64,000 nt of DNA from Methanobrevibacter sp. (GCF_030539555.1 NZ_JAUNXX010000002.1:1-64000); one strand, 5' to 3'. Positions 35,320-45,883 are shown, counted from the stretch's first letter. Notes: generated by a model not told the origin, from the sequence alone. Program-made: numbers and translations.

Positions 35320-36675
35320 ATGAGCGATATTAATGAAGAAAAAATGCAAGCAGTAATCGAACAAATGAAAGAGGACAATATTAAATTTATCCGTTTACAA
35401 TTTGTTGATATAAACGGTACCGTGAAAAATATTGTTATTCCATTTAACGAAGAAGATATTGAAGAGTTATTCAATGAAGGAATGTTATTTGACGGATCAT
35501 CAATTGAAGGATTTGTTGGAATCAATGAAAGTGATTTAGTACTAAAACCGGACATCAACACATATTCAAGATTATCCTGGAGACCTGAAGAATCTGCTGT
35601 ATGCAGATTTATATGTGACGTATGGACTCCTGAAAAAGAGCCTTTTGTTGGTGACCCAAGAAGCATCCTAAAAAAATCCTTGGCGAAAATTGGAAAAATG
35701 GGATTACAGTACAACATCGGTCCTGAACCTGAGTTTTTCATTGTTGATATTGATGAAAACGGATATCCGATGCCTTACGATGAAGCAGGTTACTTTGATG
35801 TGGAACCGCTCGACAAAGGTCCTGATTTCAGAAGAGAATTAACTTTAAACCTTGAGGAATTGGATTTTGAAGTTGAAGCTTCACACCACGAAGTGGCACC
35901 TGGACAAAACGAAATTGCATTTAAATTTAAAGATGCTCTAAAAACTGCTGATGCCGTAATTACCTTTAAACAGGCTATTAAAGCTATTGTAGACAATATG
36001 GCAACATTTGATCAGATGGACTATAGAGTAACATTTATGCCGAAACCATTCTTTGGTGTGAACGGAAGTGGTATGCACTGTCACCAATCCGTATTCAAAG
36101 GCGACAAAAACTTATTCTCCGATCCTGATTCTGAAACAGGCTTATCAAAAGATGCACTTCATTTCATGGGAGGACTGTTAAAACACGCTCCTGCTGTAAC
36201 TGCAATTACAAACCCTATTGTAAACTCATACAAACGTTTAGTGCCTGGATATGAAGCTCCAGTATACAGGGCATACGGACTTAAAAATAGGTCCGCTTTA
36301 ATCAGAGTCCCTGCAGCACGTGGAAAGGCAACCCGTATTGAATATCGGTCCCCAGACCCTGCATGTAACCCATATTTAGCATTTGCCGTGATGTTGGAAG
36401 CAGGTATTGACGGTATCCAAAATAAAATTGACCCTGGAGAACCGATTGAAGCAGACATCTACAAAATGACTGAAGAAGAAAGAGAAAAAATGGGCATTAA
36501 AGTCCTGCCATCAAGTTTATGGGAAGCTTACCATGCTCTTGAAGAAGACCCGCTCATATTGGGGGCTTTAGGTGACCACATTTCAGAAAAATTTCTTGAG
36601 CTCAAATATCAGGAATGGGACGAATACCGTGTACAGGTATTCGGATACGAACAAAGAAAATATTTAGATATCTAA
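35320..36675 (+). CDS. glnA: Glutamine synthetase
   Basis: Ammonia assimilation: glutamate + NH3 + ATP to glutamine. 451 residues of type I glutamine synthetase. Motifs: DGSSIEGF near 62-69, [17 protein letters not shown] near 247, and [13 protein letters not shown] near 318. The NRSALIRVP loop and AFAVMLEAG follow the usual order. Controlled by the two NrpR operators upstream. Ends in a terminator, with nrpR 83 nt further on. Confidence 0.97.
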   Translation: MSDINEEKMQAVIEQMKEDNIKFIRLQFVDINGTVKNIVIPFNEEDIEELFNEGMLFDGSSIEGFVGINESDLVLKPDINTYSRLSWRPEESAVCRFICDVWTPEKEPFVGDPRSILKKSLAKIGKMGLQYNIGPEPEFFIVDIDENGYPMPYDEAGYFDVEPLDKGPDFRRELTLNLEELDFEVEASHHEVAPGQNEIAFKFKDALKTADAVITFKQAIKAIVDNMATFDQMDYRVTFMPKPFFGVNGSGMHCHQSVFKGDKNLFSDPDSETGLSKDALHFMGGLLKHAPAVTAITNPIVNSYKRLVPGYEAPVYRAYGLKNRSALIRVPAARGKATRIEYRSPDPACNPYLAFAVMLEAGIDGIQNKIDPGEPIEADIYKMTEEEREKMGIKVLPSSLWEAYHALEEDPLILGALGDHISEKFLELKYQEWDEYRVQVFGYEQRKYLDI

Positions 36676-36702
36676 ATCTAAATATTATTTTTATTTTTTG
36701 AA
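36661..36702 (+). terminator. Terminator of glnA
   Basis: ATTTAGATATCTAAAT (36662-36677) is a perfect inverted repeat that contains the stop codon, followed by ATTATTTTTATTTTTTG. Confidence 0.6.
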
Positions 36703-36758
36703 TCTAATGATAACTAATGCGTTAATTATGATTAGATTTAAAAAAGGGAGCTTTTTTT

Positions 36759-38441
36759 ATGTCAGAATCTGAACACAGAATGATTGAAATCTTAAGAATA
36801 TTGAATGCTCAAAACAAGCCAACAGGATCTAAATTAATTGCCGATGAACTAAAGAACAAAGGATTTAATTTAGGTGAACGTGCAGTTCGATATCATATGC
36901 AAATTTTAGATGAAAAAGGATACACTGAGAGAATGGGATACTCAGGCAGACAAATTACTGACCTCGGTCGTGAAAAACTAGAAAAGGGACTGATATATGA
37001 CCAGGTTGATTTTATCCATTCAAAATTTGAAGAAATGATATATTTAACTGACTTTAACTATATCAACCAGAGCGGAAATGTTGTTGTAAATACTTCAACC
37101 ATTTATAACGAAGAGTCAATTAATATACTTGAACATATTTTTGAAAGTGGTCTTTCTGTTAGTCCTTATGTTAATTTAAACAGAGTTGGAAACAAGGATG
37201 AAATTGAAGTGACAACAATATGCGGAACAACAATAGACGGCATACTCTTAAATGAAGGAATACCTTCACAACTCCAATATGGAGGACTTCTGAAAGTTGA
37301 AGATTCAAGACCTGTGAAATTCACAGAATTGATTTCATACAAGAAAACCTCCTTAACTCCACTGGATGCATTTGCAAACTCCAATTTAACATCAGTTCTG
37401 GACGTCATAACCAAAGGTTCCGGAATCATTCCTGCAAACTTCAGATTAATACCTGGAGTCAGCCGTCAAAAAACTATTGAAATCCTAAATAACCTGGATA
37501 GAATTGGTATTGGAGGAATAATAGCCATTTCAGAAGAGGGAAAAGACATTTTAGGACTACCTGTTCCTGATGGAATGGTGGGCATAAGCATGATTGGAGG
37601 AATAACCCCATTTTGCGCACTTAAAGAATTAGGGCAAGAGATTGACATAAAAATAGCAGAAGAAATAAAAGATTTTAAATCATTATCTCCGATTACATCA
37701 TCCATAAGCTCCACTTTAAATCCAATAAAAGAAATTAATGAACCCAAAGTACCATTTTTACTTTCAAAATCCTGGAATTTGATACAGCAAGTTAATTTTG
37801 ATGTTGAAAAAAGAAAAGGAGACATAATTACAAATATATCATACATATCCAAAGATGACCAGGACAATGCGTTAGGCATTATGGAAGAGACATACAACAA
37901 CAACCCTAAATTCATCAATCCCTATTATAAACTAATTGACCATCCCACAGATGATGAAAAAATCGGGATTGCAACAATATGCAGTTTAAGTATTGACGGA
38001 CTGTTAATAAACAATGGAATAATGAGTACACCAAAATACGGAGGGTTACTTGAGCTGACTGAACCGCCATTATTCATTGACCTGATATCCTACAACGGTA
38101 CAACACTTGACCCCCATATAATATTCCTGTCCAAAAAAATGACATCAATCAGCAGAAATATCGGACCGAATAAGATTTTAGCCAGTGTAAAGGAAATTCC
38201 ATACATTTCACGTGATTATGCAGTTCAATTATTGGACAGATTGAACAACATAGGATTCTCCATTTATAAAATCGGAAAACCAAGAGAACTGGTATACAAT
38301 GCTAAAGTGGACAATTATAATTTCGGCATTGTCGCCGGGGGCGGACTTAACTCAATAGGTGCAATTAAAGAAAAAGGCGTAGATATAGAAGTTAAGGCTA
38401 TTGAAAAATTAATTCCTTTTGAGGATATGGATAGACTGTAA
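36759..38441 (+). CDS. nrpR: Nitrogen regulator NrpR
   Basis: Repressor of nitrogen-assimilation genes, released by 2-oxoglutarate. Residues 1-75 form a winged helix (PTGSKLIADELKNKGFNLGERAVRYHMQILDEKG). Two homologous NrpR effector domains follow (about 85-310 and 325-560), each with ICG/ICS-L-IDG-LLxNGI, YGGLL and GxxP(A/S) strands, that is TTICGTTIDGILLNEGIPS and ATICSLSIDGLLINNGIMS. This is the fused two-domain type of Methanobacteriales. No GGAA-N6-TTCC site is seen before nrpR itself. GGGAGC precedes the ATG. Confidence 0.95.
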   Translation: MSESEHRMIEILRILNAQNKPTGSKLIADELKNKGFNLGERAVRYHMQILDEKGYTERMGYSGRQITDLGREKLEKGLIYDQVDFIHSKFEEMIYLTDFNYINQSGNVVVNTSTIYNEESINILEHIFESGLSVSPYVNLNRVGNKDEIEVTTICGTTIDGILLNEGIPSQLQYGGLLKVEDSRPVKFTELISYKKTSLTPLDAFANSNLTSVLDVITKGSGIIPANFRLIPGVSRQKTIEILNNLDRIGIGGIIAISEEGKDILGLPVPDGMVGISMIGGITPFCALKELGQEIDIKIAEEIKDFKSLSPITSSISSTLNPIKEINEPKVPFLLSKSWNLIQQVNFDVEKRKGDIITNISYISKDDQDNALGIMEETYNNNPKFINPYYKLIDHPTDDEKIGIATICSLSIDGLLINNGIMSTPKYGGLLELTEPPLFIDLISYNGTTLDPHIIFLSKKMTSISRNIGPNKILASVKEIPYISRDYAVQLLDRLNNIGFSIYKIGKPRELVYNAKVDNYNFGIVAGGGLNSIGAIKEKGVDIEVKAIEKLIPFEDMDRL

Positions 38442-38732
38442 CTAAATTACAGTTACCTCCACATCTTCACCATCTTTAGGCTTATGAATAAACTCAATAA
38501 TGTCTTCTTCTACCTCATAAATATCAATTTCGATTGTTCCACCCAAATCACTTTCATCAAGAGAAACCAATAATTTAAATCCTGGTTTTCCAAAATATTC
38601 TGAAAAATCAACATTTAAAACTTCTCCTTCTGCAAAAATTCTATCGTAGGCAATTTCCAAAACATCATGAATTTTTACATTTTCTTTTAAGTAATTGATA
38701 GCTTCTTGTGTTGTTAACTCTAATTCTTTCAT
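38442..38732 (-). CDS. Small acidic protein, DUF2097-like (copy 1)
   Basis: A 96-residue protein, MKELELTTQEAINYLKENVKIHDVLEIAYDRIFAEGEVLNV and on. It alternates an N-terminal helix with a beta-rich acidic half. It is paralogous to the next gene along its full length (VHDVLE(I/V)xY(D/N)RIFAxGEVL). I believe this is the methanogen-specific DUF2097 family, of unknown function. The start is set by GGAG 9 nt upstream of the ATG; the longer frame would cover the promoter. Tail-to-tail with nrpR, sharing a small hairpin (CTGTAA/TTACAG, 38436-38452) across both stop codons. Confidence 0.6.
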   Translation of the reverse strand: MKELELTTQEAINYLKENVKIHDVLEIAYDRIFAEGEVLNVDFSEYFGKPGFKLLVSLDESDLGGTIEIDIYEVEEDIIEFIHKPKDGEDVEVTVI

Positions 38733-38855
38733 GTCAATCAACTCCGCAATAACTATAATTATATCCGCAAGCATATAAAAGTTTGTTTGTATACAATGAA
38801 ACAAATAATTTTTTCTATAAAAAATCAAATAAAATAATAAATATAAAAAAAGAGT

Positions 38856-39146
38856 TTAGATAACTTCGATGACGACTTCGTTACCATCATGAATATGGCG
38901 CATTTCCAATAAATCGTCTTCTATTTCTTTAAGGTCAATTTCAATAGACTGATTTAAGATTTCGCCTGTCAATTGCAAACCAATTCTTAGACCTTCACCA
39001 GTTACTTCATCTTCTTCAGTTATGCCCAATACTTCACCTGGAGCAAAAATACGATTATATGAGACTTCTAAAATGTCTGTTACATGAACATTATTTCTAA
39101 CATATTCAACTGCTTCATCAAAGGTCATTTGAATTTCTTTAACCAT
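38856..39146 (-). CDS. Small acidic protein, DUF2097-like (copy 2)
   Basis: A 96-residue paralogue of the gene downstream: MTFDEAVEYVRNNVHVTDILEVSYNRIFAPGEVLGI. The SYNRIFAPGEVLGI segment is the most conserved. It is followed by a short predicted beta region ending in VVIEVI. GGGCGAT precedes the ATG. Located right after fwdC, on the same strand, so it could be read through from the fwd operon; a terminator hairpin lies between. Confidence 0.6.
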   Translation of the reverse strand: MVKEIQMTFDEAVEYVRNNVHVTDILEVSYNRIFAPGEVLGITEEDEVTGEGLRIGLQLTGEILNQSIEIDLKEIEDDLLEMRHIHDGNEVVIEVI

Positions 39147-39186
39147 TATATCGCCCTAATCATTATTAAAAAAAAAGAAAAGGAAT

Positions 39187-39205
39187 TAGGAATTATAAAT
39201 TCCTA
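39187..39205 (-). terminator. Hairpin at the end of the fwd operon
   Basis: TAGGAATT and AATTCCTA form a perfect 8-bp stem with a 3-nt loop overlapping the fwdC stop region. A CCTTTTCTTTTTTTTT run follows on the minus strand. Confidence 0.65.
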
Positions 39206-40068
39206 TATTCTCTAATTGAAGTATATTCGTCGTCAAGTTCGCCGTATGAAGATAATTTTTCTTTGTTTGCTTCAGCATCCAAGTATAAATTACCTTTACC
39301 GTTAAGACCAATATCTCCAGTATATTTAATATATTTACCTTCGAAAGTAGTTCCTTCAACTTCAGGATCAACAACTATACCATCGAGAACAAATCCTTCG
39401 AGTAATCTTCCGAGGAATCCGTGGATAACAATGTTACCGTTTTTCATTTGTCCACCAGGCCAACGGTTTACGTTACCGTCGATTTCAATAATACCTTTGG
39501 TCATGTGAATACCAGCTAAGATATCACAGTTACCTTTAACGTGGATTCTACCACCGGTTAAACATTCACCACATTGTTTACCAGCGTTACCGCCGACAAC
39601 AATTTGTCCTCCAGTCATACCTCTCCATTCACCAATGTAAGAAGCACCAGTGAATTCTTTGGTGTTTCCTTCAATTTCAAGGTAACCACCAGACATTTCT
39701 CTTCCAGCGTGAGCAGCTGCATCACCTTTAACGAGAATGGATCCGCCAGACATTTCAGCACCAACGTGTAAATCTACACTGCTGTTACATACGATGTTTC
39801 CACCACTCATTTTACAACCGATGTATTTTACTCTGTTCAAATCACCGTTGAGAATCATTTCAACTTCATCAGGTCCGTTAGCTTCTCCAACTACAGTAAT
39901 TTTGAAGAAGTCAGTGATTGGGAATCTTGAATTTCCAATAGGAACTTGATATTTTGCGAAATCAGCTTCAGTCCATGAATAAATTTCATCAGGAATTAAT
40001 TCATCAAATTCTAAAGCGATTGAAGAAGTTTTTATTTGATCAAATGTAATAGTTTTCAAATTAAACAC
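39193..40068 (-). CDS. fwdC: Formylmethanofuran dehydrogenase subunit C
   Basis: Structural subunit of the CO2-reducing, formyl-methanofuran-forming complex. The 291 residues are a right-handed beta helix built from repeated G-x-x-M-(S/T)-G-G-x-(I/L) turns ([55 protein letters not shown]), related to the GXGXG domain of glutamate synthase. It holds FwdA against FwdBD and anchors methanofuran. Stop-to-start spacing to fwdA is 2 nt. Confidence 0.95.
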   Translation of the reverse strand: MFNLKTITFDQIKTSSIALEFDELIPDEIYSWTEADFAKYQVPIGNSRFPITDFFKITVVGEANGPDEVEMILNGDLNRVKYIGCKMSGGNIVCNSSVDLHVGAEMSGGSILVKGDAAAHAGREMSGGYLEIEGNTKEFTGASYIGEWRGMTGGQIVVGGNAGKQCGECLTGGRIHVKGNCDILAGIHMTKGIIEIDGNVNRWPGGQMKNGNIVIHGFLGRLLEGFVLDGIVVDPEVEGTTFEGKYIKYTGDIGLNGKGNLYLDAEANKEKLSSYGELDDEYTSIREYRNL

Positions 40069-40070
40069 CC

Positions 40071-41783
40071 CTATTTACCTTCAACATCTATTCTAATTGG
40101 GTTAGATACATAGTGGTCGTGTACTGGATAGTTTTCCCATTTTACTGAGTAGTATTGAGTGAAGAACGGCATGATGTTGTCGATTACTTTTTGTTCTTCT
40201 CTTTCCCATCCTTTTACGTTAACCCAAACATTTTGACTTTCTTTAACTTTAACGATTTCTTTATCTTTTACCAATATTTGACCATCTTTAATAGTGTATT
40301 CAGCTACATTGAAACCTTTTTCAATTTCATCAGCTTGTTTGGATGGATCAATATCATTAGGATTTATGTCATATACTGCAATGTCTGCTCTGTATCCAGG
40401 AGTAAGTGCACCTTTATCAGTGAATCCGTAGATTTTAGCTGGAGCAGCCCTAGTAATAGTTGCAATATCGTAGAAATCATATTCTCTTTCGAGAGTTGGG
40501 AGAAGAGTTCTTTTGTGTACCCATTTGTGAACTTCATTGTCACACATGTCTTGTCTTTTCTCATTACTCATCAACCAAGAGATAATTCTAGGATATCTAG
40601 TAAATGGTCCTGCGTTAGGGTGGTCAGTAGTTAAACATACTCTCCATGGGTCTTCGATTAAGAGGAATAATTCAAGACCGATAGCCCATTGTAATGTACT
40701 AACAGGACTTTTCTTGGAGTAAATACAAGGAATGATACCTGCAGCAGTTTCACATTCAATATCCTTGTTGGTCCATTTAAGACCGGATAATTTGAATAAA
40801 TCGTATTCCATAGGAGCGTCTGCAGTCATTGTAGTGGTTTCATCGAAGGTTACTTGACCGATATCACAAGTTATGTTGTCTTTTTTGTTGAAATGTTTAG
40901 CAACTTCTTCAGCACCGGAAGTTACATCTCTCCAGCTGTTACCTAAGTAAGAGTGGAACTGCAAGTGAGTCATGTGCATAACTTGGTCCCTGATTTCAGC
41001 TGCACCTTTACCTTTTTTAATGCCGTCCATAGCATCCATGGTTTCTAAGGTTGTAGGTACGTTACCTGGGTGTCCTAAGTCATTAGGGTGAATGTGTATA
41101 GAGTGAGGTAAGTTTAACATTTCGTTAGCTTTTGCTAAAGCGATAACAACTTCTTTTGAAGTTACGTCAAAGTATGGTGCTTTGTCGTTGAAACCGTGTA
41201 CGTTCATACCCCATCCCCATGCTTCACTTCCACATGGGTTTACAATTTTTACACCGTAACCTTTGGAGATTTTTAACCATGCTGCAATGAATGCTGCAAT
41301 GTCTTCAATATTATTATCTTTTGCGTATTCCATTACAAACCAGTTGTTACCGAATAATGGTAAAGCTGGAATATCTAATTGAGGAATAGTTGCAATTTCT
41401 TCGTGAGTGTGTTTTGCTTCAAGAGGAGGCATAGCTGCTTCTACAACAGTACCGTAACCTAATCTTGAGTATCTGTAACCAGTTGCAGGACAACTTGGAA
41501 TAGAGAAACCAGATTCAGATCTTAATACGCTAGTTTTTTGAGTAACACCTCTTCTGGAATCTTCAGGTCTGTATAATCTTCCTACTACTAATTTAGGACC
41601 TGCAACGTGTGCGTGAGGGTCAATACCTGCTGGCATGACAATTTTATCGGTAACGTCTAAGACTTTAGCATCTGCAGATACGCTATCTACAATTTTGCCA
41701 TCTTTGAACATGACATCCATCTTTTCCCCGTTAACTTCGTTAGCTGGGTCGTAGACTATACCATTTTTAAGAATATATTCCAT
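40071..41783 (-). CDS. fwdA: Formylmethanofuran dehydrogenase subunit A
   Basis: Amidohydrolase-type subunit with a dinuclear metal centre, which condenses formate from the FwdB site with methanofuran. 570 residues. Metal-ligand motif [12 protein letters not shown] near 56, further His/Lys/Asp ligands in [11 protein letters not shown] and [10 protein letters not shown]. The longest frame has 12 extra residues; AGGTGATATA directly before the chosen ATG settles the start. It follows fwdB with a 10-nt gap. Confidence 0.95.
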   Translation of the reverse strand: MEYILKNGIVYDPANEVNGEKMDVMFKDGKIVDSVSADAKVLDVTDKIVMPAGIDPHAHVAGPKLVVGRLYRPEDSRRGVTQKTSVLRSESGFSIPSCPATGYRYSRLGYGTVVEAAMPPLEAKHTHEEIATIPQLDIPALPLFGNNWFVMEYAKDNNIEDIAAFIAAWLKISKGYGVKIVNPCGSEAWGWGMNVHGFNDKAPYFDVTSKEVVIALAKANEMLNLPHSIHIHPNDLGHPGNVPTTLETMDAMDGIKKGKGAAEIRDQVMHMTHLQFHSYLGNSWRDVTSGAEEVAKHFNKKDNITCDIGQVTFDETTTMTADAPMEYDLFKLSGLKWTNKDIECETAAGIIPCIYSKKSPVSTLQWAIGLELFLLIEDPWRVCLTTDHPNAGPFTRYPRIISWLMSNEKRQDMCDNEVHKWVHKRTLLPTLEREYDFYDIATITRAAPAKIYGFTDKGALTPGYRADIAVYDINPNDIDPSKQADEIEKGFNVAEYTIKDGQILVKDKEIVKVKESQNVWVNVKGWEREEQKVIDNIMPFFTQYYSVKWENYPVHDHYVSNPIRIDVEGK

Positions 41784-41793
41784 TATATCACCT

Positions 41794-43170
41794 TTAGAGT
41801 GCGTTTGGATTTGGCACATATTTTGGAGCTACGTTTGGCTCTTCTCTGAGTTTCATTACTCTTTCTTTCAATTCACGGACAATCCATTCGTCATCACGAC
41901 AGGTTTCTGGTTTGTCGATAGCTTTCTTCATGTAGATAGGAACTCCATCCATACGATAACTGGTACCGGCACATTCTACAGCAATGAATGAACCTGGCAA
42001 TACTACATCAGCGAGTTCTGTTGATGGACCCCAGTGAATATCGATTTGAATAACAGGAATGTTAGCTAAGTGTTGGTTTGCTCCATTAGGGAAGTGAGCA
42101 CCTGGGTCAGCTGCAATAACCATGAAACAGTCAGGTTCTTTCCTTACTAATAAATCGATGGTGTTGGTTTCTCCCATCATATATCTTGGGTAACCTCTAC
42201 AGTAGTCAACACCGAAAGCAAATCCACATTCGAATGCCATGAAAATGTTGAATCCGTTTACGTTAAAGTGACCTCTCATTGGAGTAAGACCCCATTTACT
42301 GTATTTGTTTAAGTCTTGTACCATTTTAATTGCAATATCAATGTTTCTTTGTTTTGATAAAGTGTGGGTTAAACCTAAACCGAAGAAGAGAACACCGAAT
42401 TCAGCGTTTTTCATTTCTTCTGCTAATTCATAAATATCTTCTTTAGGAATTCCAGAAATTACGTCTTGGTATAATTCTTTTCCTCTGAGAACTGCTCTAA
42501 TAGCATTGTAGAAACCGTAGTCTCCGTTTTGTTCAAATCCAATCCATTTGTCTGAACATTTTGCAGTATCTGAGAATTTTGGATCCATTGTTACAACAGT
42601 TCTGTCGAATCTTCCTCTTTGTCTGAAGTATCCACGACAGAATACAGCATATCTTGCCATGTGTCTTGGGTGAGAGTTCATAGCGTTACTTCCAGAGTAA
42701 ACAACCATGTCAGCTCTGTTTTGTACTTCACCTAAAGTTTGGATAGGGTAACCTGCGTTTTGTACAGCTTGCAGGGAAGGACCGTGACAGATAGTAGCTT
42801 GGTTATCCAATACAGCACCAATGTATTCACCTAATGCTACTCCTTCTTTCATACATTCGGTAGAAGTTTCAGACCAACCGTAAAATACCGGTCTGATGGA
42901 GTTAGCAATGTATTCAGCAGCTTTATCTAAAGCAGTATCCCAATCTACTTCTTTAAGTTCTCCGTTTTCATCCCTAATCATTGGAACAATTAATCTTTGA
43001 TCCATATCTTCCATAATTTTACTTGCACCTAATCTGCATGCGTGTCTTACAGCAACAACATGATTGTTTTTAACTAAGTAATCTAAGTCGTCACAGTTAC
43101 AACCACAGAAAGCACAGGTACAGTTTTCAACAATGTAATCATAATCAGTTACAGGTGGTTCATAAGTCAT
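41794..43170 (-). CDS. fwdB: Formylmethanofuran dehydrogenase subunit B (Cys form)
   Basis: Catalytic subunit that reduces CO2 to formate at a bis-pyranopterin W (or Mo) centre. 458 residues. [4Fe-4S] ligands in [10 protein letters not shown] at 17-26 and the RHACRLG Cys near 45. The metal-ligating Cys is in [11 protein letters not shown] near 128; selenocysteine would appear as an in-frame TGA, which is absent. Molybdopterin oxidoreductase fold through the rest. The ATG after GGGAGGAG is chosen over a TTG two codons earlier. Overlaps the fwdD stop by 11 nt. Confidence 0.94.
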   Translation of the reverse strand: MTYEPPVTDYDYIVENCTCAFCGCNCDDLDYLVKNNHVVAVRHACRLGASKIMEDMDQRLIVPMIRDENGELKEVDWDTALDKAAEYIANSIRPVFYGWSETSTECMKEGVALGEYIGAVLDNQATICHGPSLQAVQNAGYPIQTLGEVQNRADMVVYSGSNAMNSHPRHMARYAVFCRGYFRQRGRFDRTVVTMDPKFSDTAKCSDKWIGFEQNGDYGFYNAIRAVLRGKELYQDVISGIPKEDIYELAEEMKNAEFGVLFFGLGLTHTLSKQRNIDIAIKMVQDLNKYSKWGLTPMRGHFNVNGFNIFMAFECGFAFGVDYCRGYPRYMMGETNTIDLLVRKEPDCFMVIAADPGAHFPNGANQHLANIPVIQIDIHWGPSTELADVVLPGSFIAVECAGTSYRMDGVPIYMKKAIDKPETCRDDEWIVRELKERVMKLREEPNVAPKYVPNPNAL

Positions 43171-43729
43171 GATCAATCAACTCCTCCCATTTACGTCCGT
43201 GATAAACAGGTAATTCACCTAAAGATTCCATGTTTTCAACAACATCGTCATCTTCTTCATCAACGTATTTTTTGTATACCCATCTCATTAAGTCAGCCAT
43301 GAGTAATACTTTTCTGTCTGTTTTTTCTACGGTACAGCGAATACCTTTGTAAGTAGGGTCAGAACAACAGTAAGTGTCGTGACTTACAATAGTGTTAGCC
43401 CATGGACCTTTACAAATGAATACAGTACCTTCGTGAGGTGCATCTCTTGAAACTGCACAGTTTACAACTACTTCACCGAAATCGGTTTTAACAAGTACAG
43501 TATCCCAGTTGTTTACACCTAATTTTGCCATATCTCTAGGATCCATGTAACAAGTACCTGAAGCGTTTTTGTATTCTTGTTTTAAGGTGGATCCTCTTTT
43601 TTTACAAGCACCTTGGTAGATGTCAGATCCGGTGTTTAACATACATTTTAAAACATCGGTAGTTCCTTCACCAGTGATTTTTACATCAGGCACTACAGGT
43701 TTTTCTAAATAAGTATTAGCATAATGCAT
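43160..43729 (-). CDS. fwdD: Formylmethanofuran dehydrogenase subunit D
   Basis: Carries the molybdopterin-dinucleotide-binding domain that completes the FwdB active site ([21 protein letters not shown], then [13 protein letters not shown]). At 189 residues it is longer than the roughly 130-residue core, with an acidic C-terminal part ([17 protein letters not shown]) that overlaps the fwdB start. GGGGATTATTAT precedes the ATG. Confidence 0.92.
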   Translation of the reverse strand: MHYANTYLEKPVVPDVKITGEGTTDVLKCMLNTGSDIYQGACKKRGSTLKQEYKNASGTCYMDPRDMAKLGVNNWDTVLVKTDFGEVVVNCAVSRDAPHEGTVFICKGPWANTIVSHDTYCCSDPTYKGIRCTVEKTDRKVLLMADLMRWVYKKYVDEEDDDVVENMESLGELPVYHGRKWEELIDHDL

Positions 43730-43741
43730 ATAATAATCCCC

Positions 43742-43972
43742 CTATTCTAACCATATAGCATTTACTGGGCAAAACATTTGACATGTTCCACATTTTTCAC
43801 ATTTTTCAGGACTGAAAAGTTTAATAAATCCGTTTTCTACCATCATAATAACTTCTTCAGTCTTTGCACCATTACCACCAGCATTTTCCGGACTGATAGC
43901 TGCATTAACAGGACAAGCAATTACACAAATCCCGCATCCTAAACAATTATCTTGTTCTACTTTAAGTTCCAT
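43742..43972 (-). CDS. fwdG: Formylmethanofuran dehydrogenase subunit G (ferredoxin)
   Basis: Small 2[4Fe-4S] ferredoxin, 76 residues, that passes electrons to FwdB. Clusters: CLGCGICVIACP at 10-21 and CEKCGTCQMFCP near 58-69. The start is the internal ATG with AGGTGATTT ahead of it, which gives MELKVEQDN. Confidence 0.92.
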   Translation of the reverse strand: MELKVEQDNCLGCGICVIACPVNAAISPENAGGNGAKTEEVIMMVENGFIKLFSPEKCEKCGTCQMFCPVNAIWLE

Positions 43973-43981
43973 CCAAATCAC

Positions 43982-45079
43982 CTAGTCTTTAATAGCGTCT
44001 AAAGCTTCTTTCCAAGTAGCTGAGTTTATAGGAGTGTGATCAATTGCAGTTCTTTTAACTGTAATAGCACCGTTAGGACATGCATTTGCACATGCTTTAC
44101 ATTTAATACAGTAATCAGCATTAACAATAACATGTTCCATTCTGGAACCAGGACCGGTTGATACAGGGAATGCTAAAGCATTACAACTACAAATATCTAC
44201 ACAAGCACCACAAGCTTGACATTTGTCTTGGTCTACTTCTATAGTTCCTTCAAATGGTTTTTTGTGTTTTGCTGCATCAGTAGGACATACTCCTTCACAC
44301 CATCCGCAGTATACACATGCATCTGAATCAATAACAGAGTTTCCGGTAACTACTGCTTTTGCAGGGTCTAAGTCATATTCTCCGTAAGAACAAGCTCTAC
44401 ATAGTGCTTTGATAGCTTTAGTAGGACAAGATTTTTTACATACAAGACAATATACACATTTCTCTTTGTCTATGACAATAGATTCTTTTCCGGTTTCACT
44501 GTCAACAACTATAGCTTCTGCAGGACATAATTCTTGGCATACACCACAGTAAATACAGTCATCTTCATTTACTTCAATTTCACCAGTTACTAAGTCTGCA
44601 CGACTTGGTAAAACTCTTTCAATGACGATTGCATCACGAGGACATGCAACTTCACATCTTTTACAGTAAATACATTCATCATCATCAATTTCTGAGAAAG
44701 CATTATAATGAGGATATGCTTCAATTTCGCGGATAGGAACATCATTAATGGTTAATACTAATGCATCAACAGGACATAATCCGCTGCACATACCGCACAA
44801 TACACATTTACTTTCGTCAATTTGAATTCTTTGAACATCAAAATCATCTTTGAAGTTTTGAGCAATCTTTTCATGACCACTGAAGTAAATGTCATTTGAA
44901 AGTCTGTGACGAGCATCGACAGCAATTGAATTTAATGTAATTGCTTCAACAGGACAAGTGGACTCACAAATTCCACAACCTAAACAGGTTTGGTCATTGA
45001 AAGTTAATTTCCTTACTTCTTCAGCATCTCTTGTGATGTCAAAGTTATTGTCATTAACCTCTTTTAAATTTCTAATCAT
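43982..45079 (-). CDS. fwdF: Polyferredoxin FwdF
   Basis: Electron wire of the Fwd complex. 365 residues with eight CxxCxxCxxxC motifs: CLGCGICESTC, CVLCGMCSGLC, CIYCKRCEVAC, CIYCGVCQELC, CVYCLVCKKSC, CVYCGWCEGVC, CQACGACVDIC and CIKCKACANAC. A further CRAC pair lies between the fifth and sixth. That agrees with the 8 x [4Fe-4S] content known for FwdF. It abuts fwdG with no gap, and fwdH ends 2 nt upstream. Confidence 0.95.
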   Translation of the reverse strand: MIRNLKEVNDNNFDITRDAEEVRKLTFNDQTCLGCGICESTCPVEAITLNSIAVDARHRLSNDIYFSGHEKIAQNFKDDFDVQRIQIDESKCVLCGMCSGLCPVDALVLTINDVPIREIEAYPHYNAFSEIDDDECIYCKRCEVACPRDAIVIERVLPSRADLVTGEIEVNEDDCIYCGVCQELCPAEAIVVDSETGKESIVIDKEKCVYCLVCKKSCPTKAIKALCRACSYGEYDLDPAKAVVTGNSVIDSDACVYCGWCEGVCPTDAAKHKKPFEGTIEVDQDKCQACGACVDICSCNALAFPVSTGPGSRMEHVIVNADYCIKCKACANACPNGAITVKRTAIDHTPINSATWKEALDAIKD

Positions 45080-45080
45080 A

Positions 45081-45530
45081 TTAAATCTCCAAAATTTTTA
45101 TAGAATCAGTTGGGCACTCATCTTCACAAAGCTGACAACCGCAACATTGTATGGAGTCTGCATGTGCTTGTAACGATTCTAATTGAATAGCTTTCATTGA
45201 ACATGCATTTACACATAATCCACAACCAATACAAGAATCTTTTATAGTTACTTCGAAATTTCTTTCTTGGCAAATATTCACAATTTTTCGACTCTGTTCT
45301 GGTTCATCAAATATAACTTCAGCCATTTTCAAAAAATCCCTGGGATAAAGTTCCACTATAGTTCTTGCAACATCGATTGAGTTCCAGGATAAGTTGCTGC
45401 CATTCAAATAGTGTGAAATGGTAGACCTGTCAACTCCCAACTCATTTGCAATCGCCTGGTGACTTTCACCGGCATCCTTTAACTTGACTGCCGCCAAATA
45501 TTTCAAACCAGATGCAATATGTTTTGGCAT
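45081..45530 (-). CDS. fwdH: FwdH: helix-turn-helix fused to a 2[4Fe-4S] ferredoxin
   Basis: First gene of the fwd operon. Residues about 1-50 form a clear helix-turn-helix (LKDAGESHQAIANELGVDRS, then TISHYLNGSNLS), about 50-95 a linker, and about 95-149 a ferredoxin with CIGCGLCVNAC and CCGCQLCEDEC. In Methanothermobacter fwdH also heads the operon. The DNA-binding half plus clusters suggests a redox- or metal-responsive autoregulator as well as, or instead of, an electron carrier; this is inference. A perfect palindrome sits just before its ribosome-binding site (GGTGG), which also sets the start at the ATG four codons inside the longest frame. Confidence 0.88.
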   Translation of the reverse strand: MPKHIASGLKYLAAVKLKDAGESHQAIANELGVDRSTISHYLNGSNLSWNSIDVARTIVELYPRDFLKMAEVIFDEPEQSRKIVNICQERNFEVTIKDSCIGCGLCVNACSMKAIQLESLQAHADSIQCCGCQLCEDECPTDSIKILEI

Positions 45531-45540
45531 TTGAACCACC

Positions 45541-45559
45541 ATGTGTAATGATTACACAT
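45541..45559 (-). promoter_or_regulatory. Perfect palindrome at the fwd operon start
   Basis: ATGTGTAAT-G-ATTACACAT, 9-bp arms around one base. A TATA-like box (AATATATTTATATAAG, minus strand, about 45565-45582) places the expected transcription start within or next to the palindrome, which is the position of a repressor site. Confidence 0.75.
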
Positions 45560-45619
45560 ATGTTTACTTATATAAATATATTTGCCTAAAAGAATTAAGA
45601 CACAATCTTTATATATAAC

Positions 45620-45634
45620 TGTGTGGATACTACA
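45620..45634. promoter_or_regulatory. Degenerate copy of the fwd/mobB palindrome
   Basis: TGTGTGGATACTACA resembles the central TGTGTAGTTACTACA of the mobB-side palindrome, with two mismatches. It lies between the two promoters, next to a TATATATA stretch. Confidence 0.4.
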
Positions 45635-45739
45635 ACAAAAAAATTCAAATAAAAGTTATAAATCAATATATAAAACTATAAATCATTCAAATTATTTAAT
45701 TAATAAAAATAAAAAATAATAAGCATTTATATTAAAATT

Positions 45740-45760
45740 AAATATCGATTATCGATATTT
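45740..45760. promoter_or_regulatory. Second-type palindrome AAATATCGA/TCGATATTT
   Basis: Perfect 9-bp arms with a TTA centre in the middle of the fwd-mobB gap. A further half-site ATATCGA follows about 20 bp away (45771-45777). ATATCG/CGATAT half-sites also flank the TATA box before fdhD. No gene is seen in the 413-nt gap 45531-45943. Confidence 0.55.
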
Positions 45761-45864
45761 AAAATGGTTTATATCGAGTATTTTTTAATAAAAAATTATG
45801 AAAAAGTATTAAAAAAATGAAAAAAAATCTCAGAAAGTGTCAATTTTTAGGCCATCCAAAATTA

Positions 45865-45883
45865 ATGTGTAGTTACTACACAT
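45865..45883 (+). promoter_or_regulatory. Perfect palindrome upstream of mobB
   Basis: ATGTGTAGT-T-ACTACACAT, same architecture and nearly the same arms as the site before fwdH, 306 bp away. It lies about 60 nt before the mobB start and next to an A/T-rich CATAAAAAATAG box. Confidence 0.7.

Noticed and set aside
40155-40634. 159-codon plus-strand frame inside fwdA
   Set aside because: Antisense to well-conserved fwdA sequence, Phe/Ser-rich, no ribosome-binding site.
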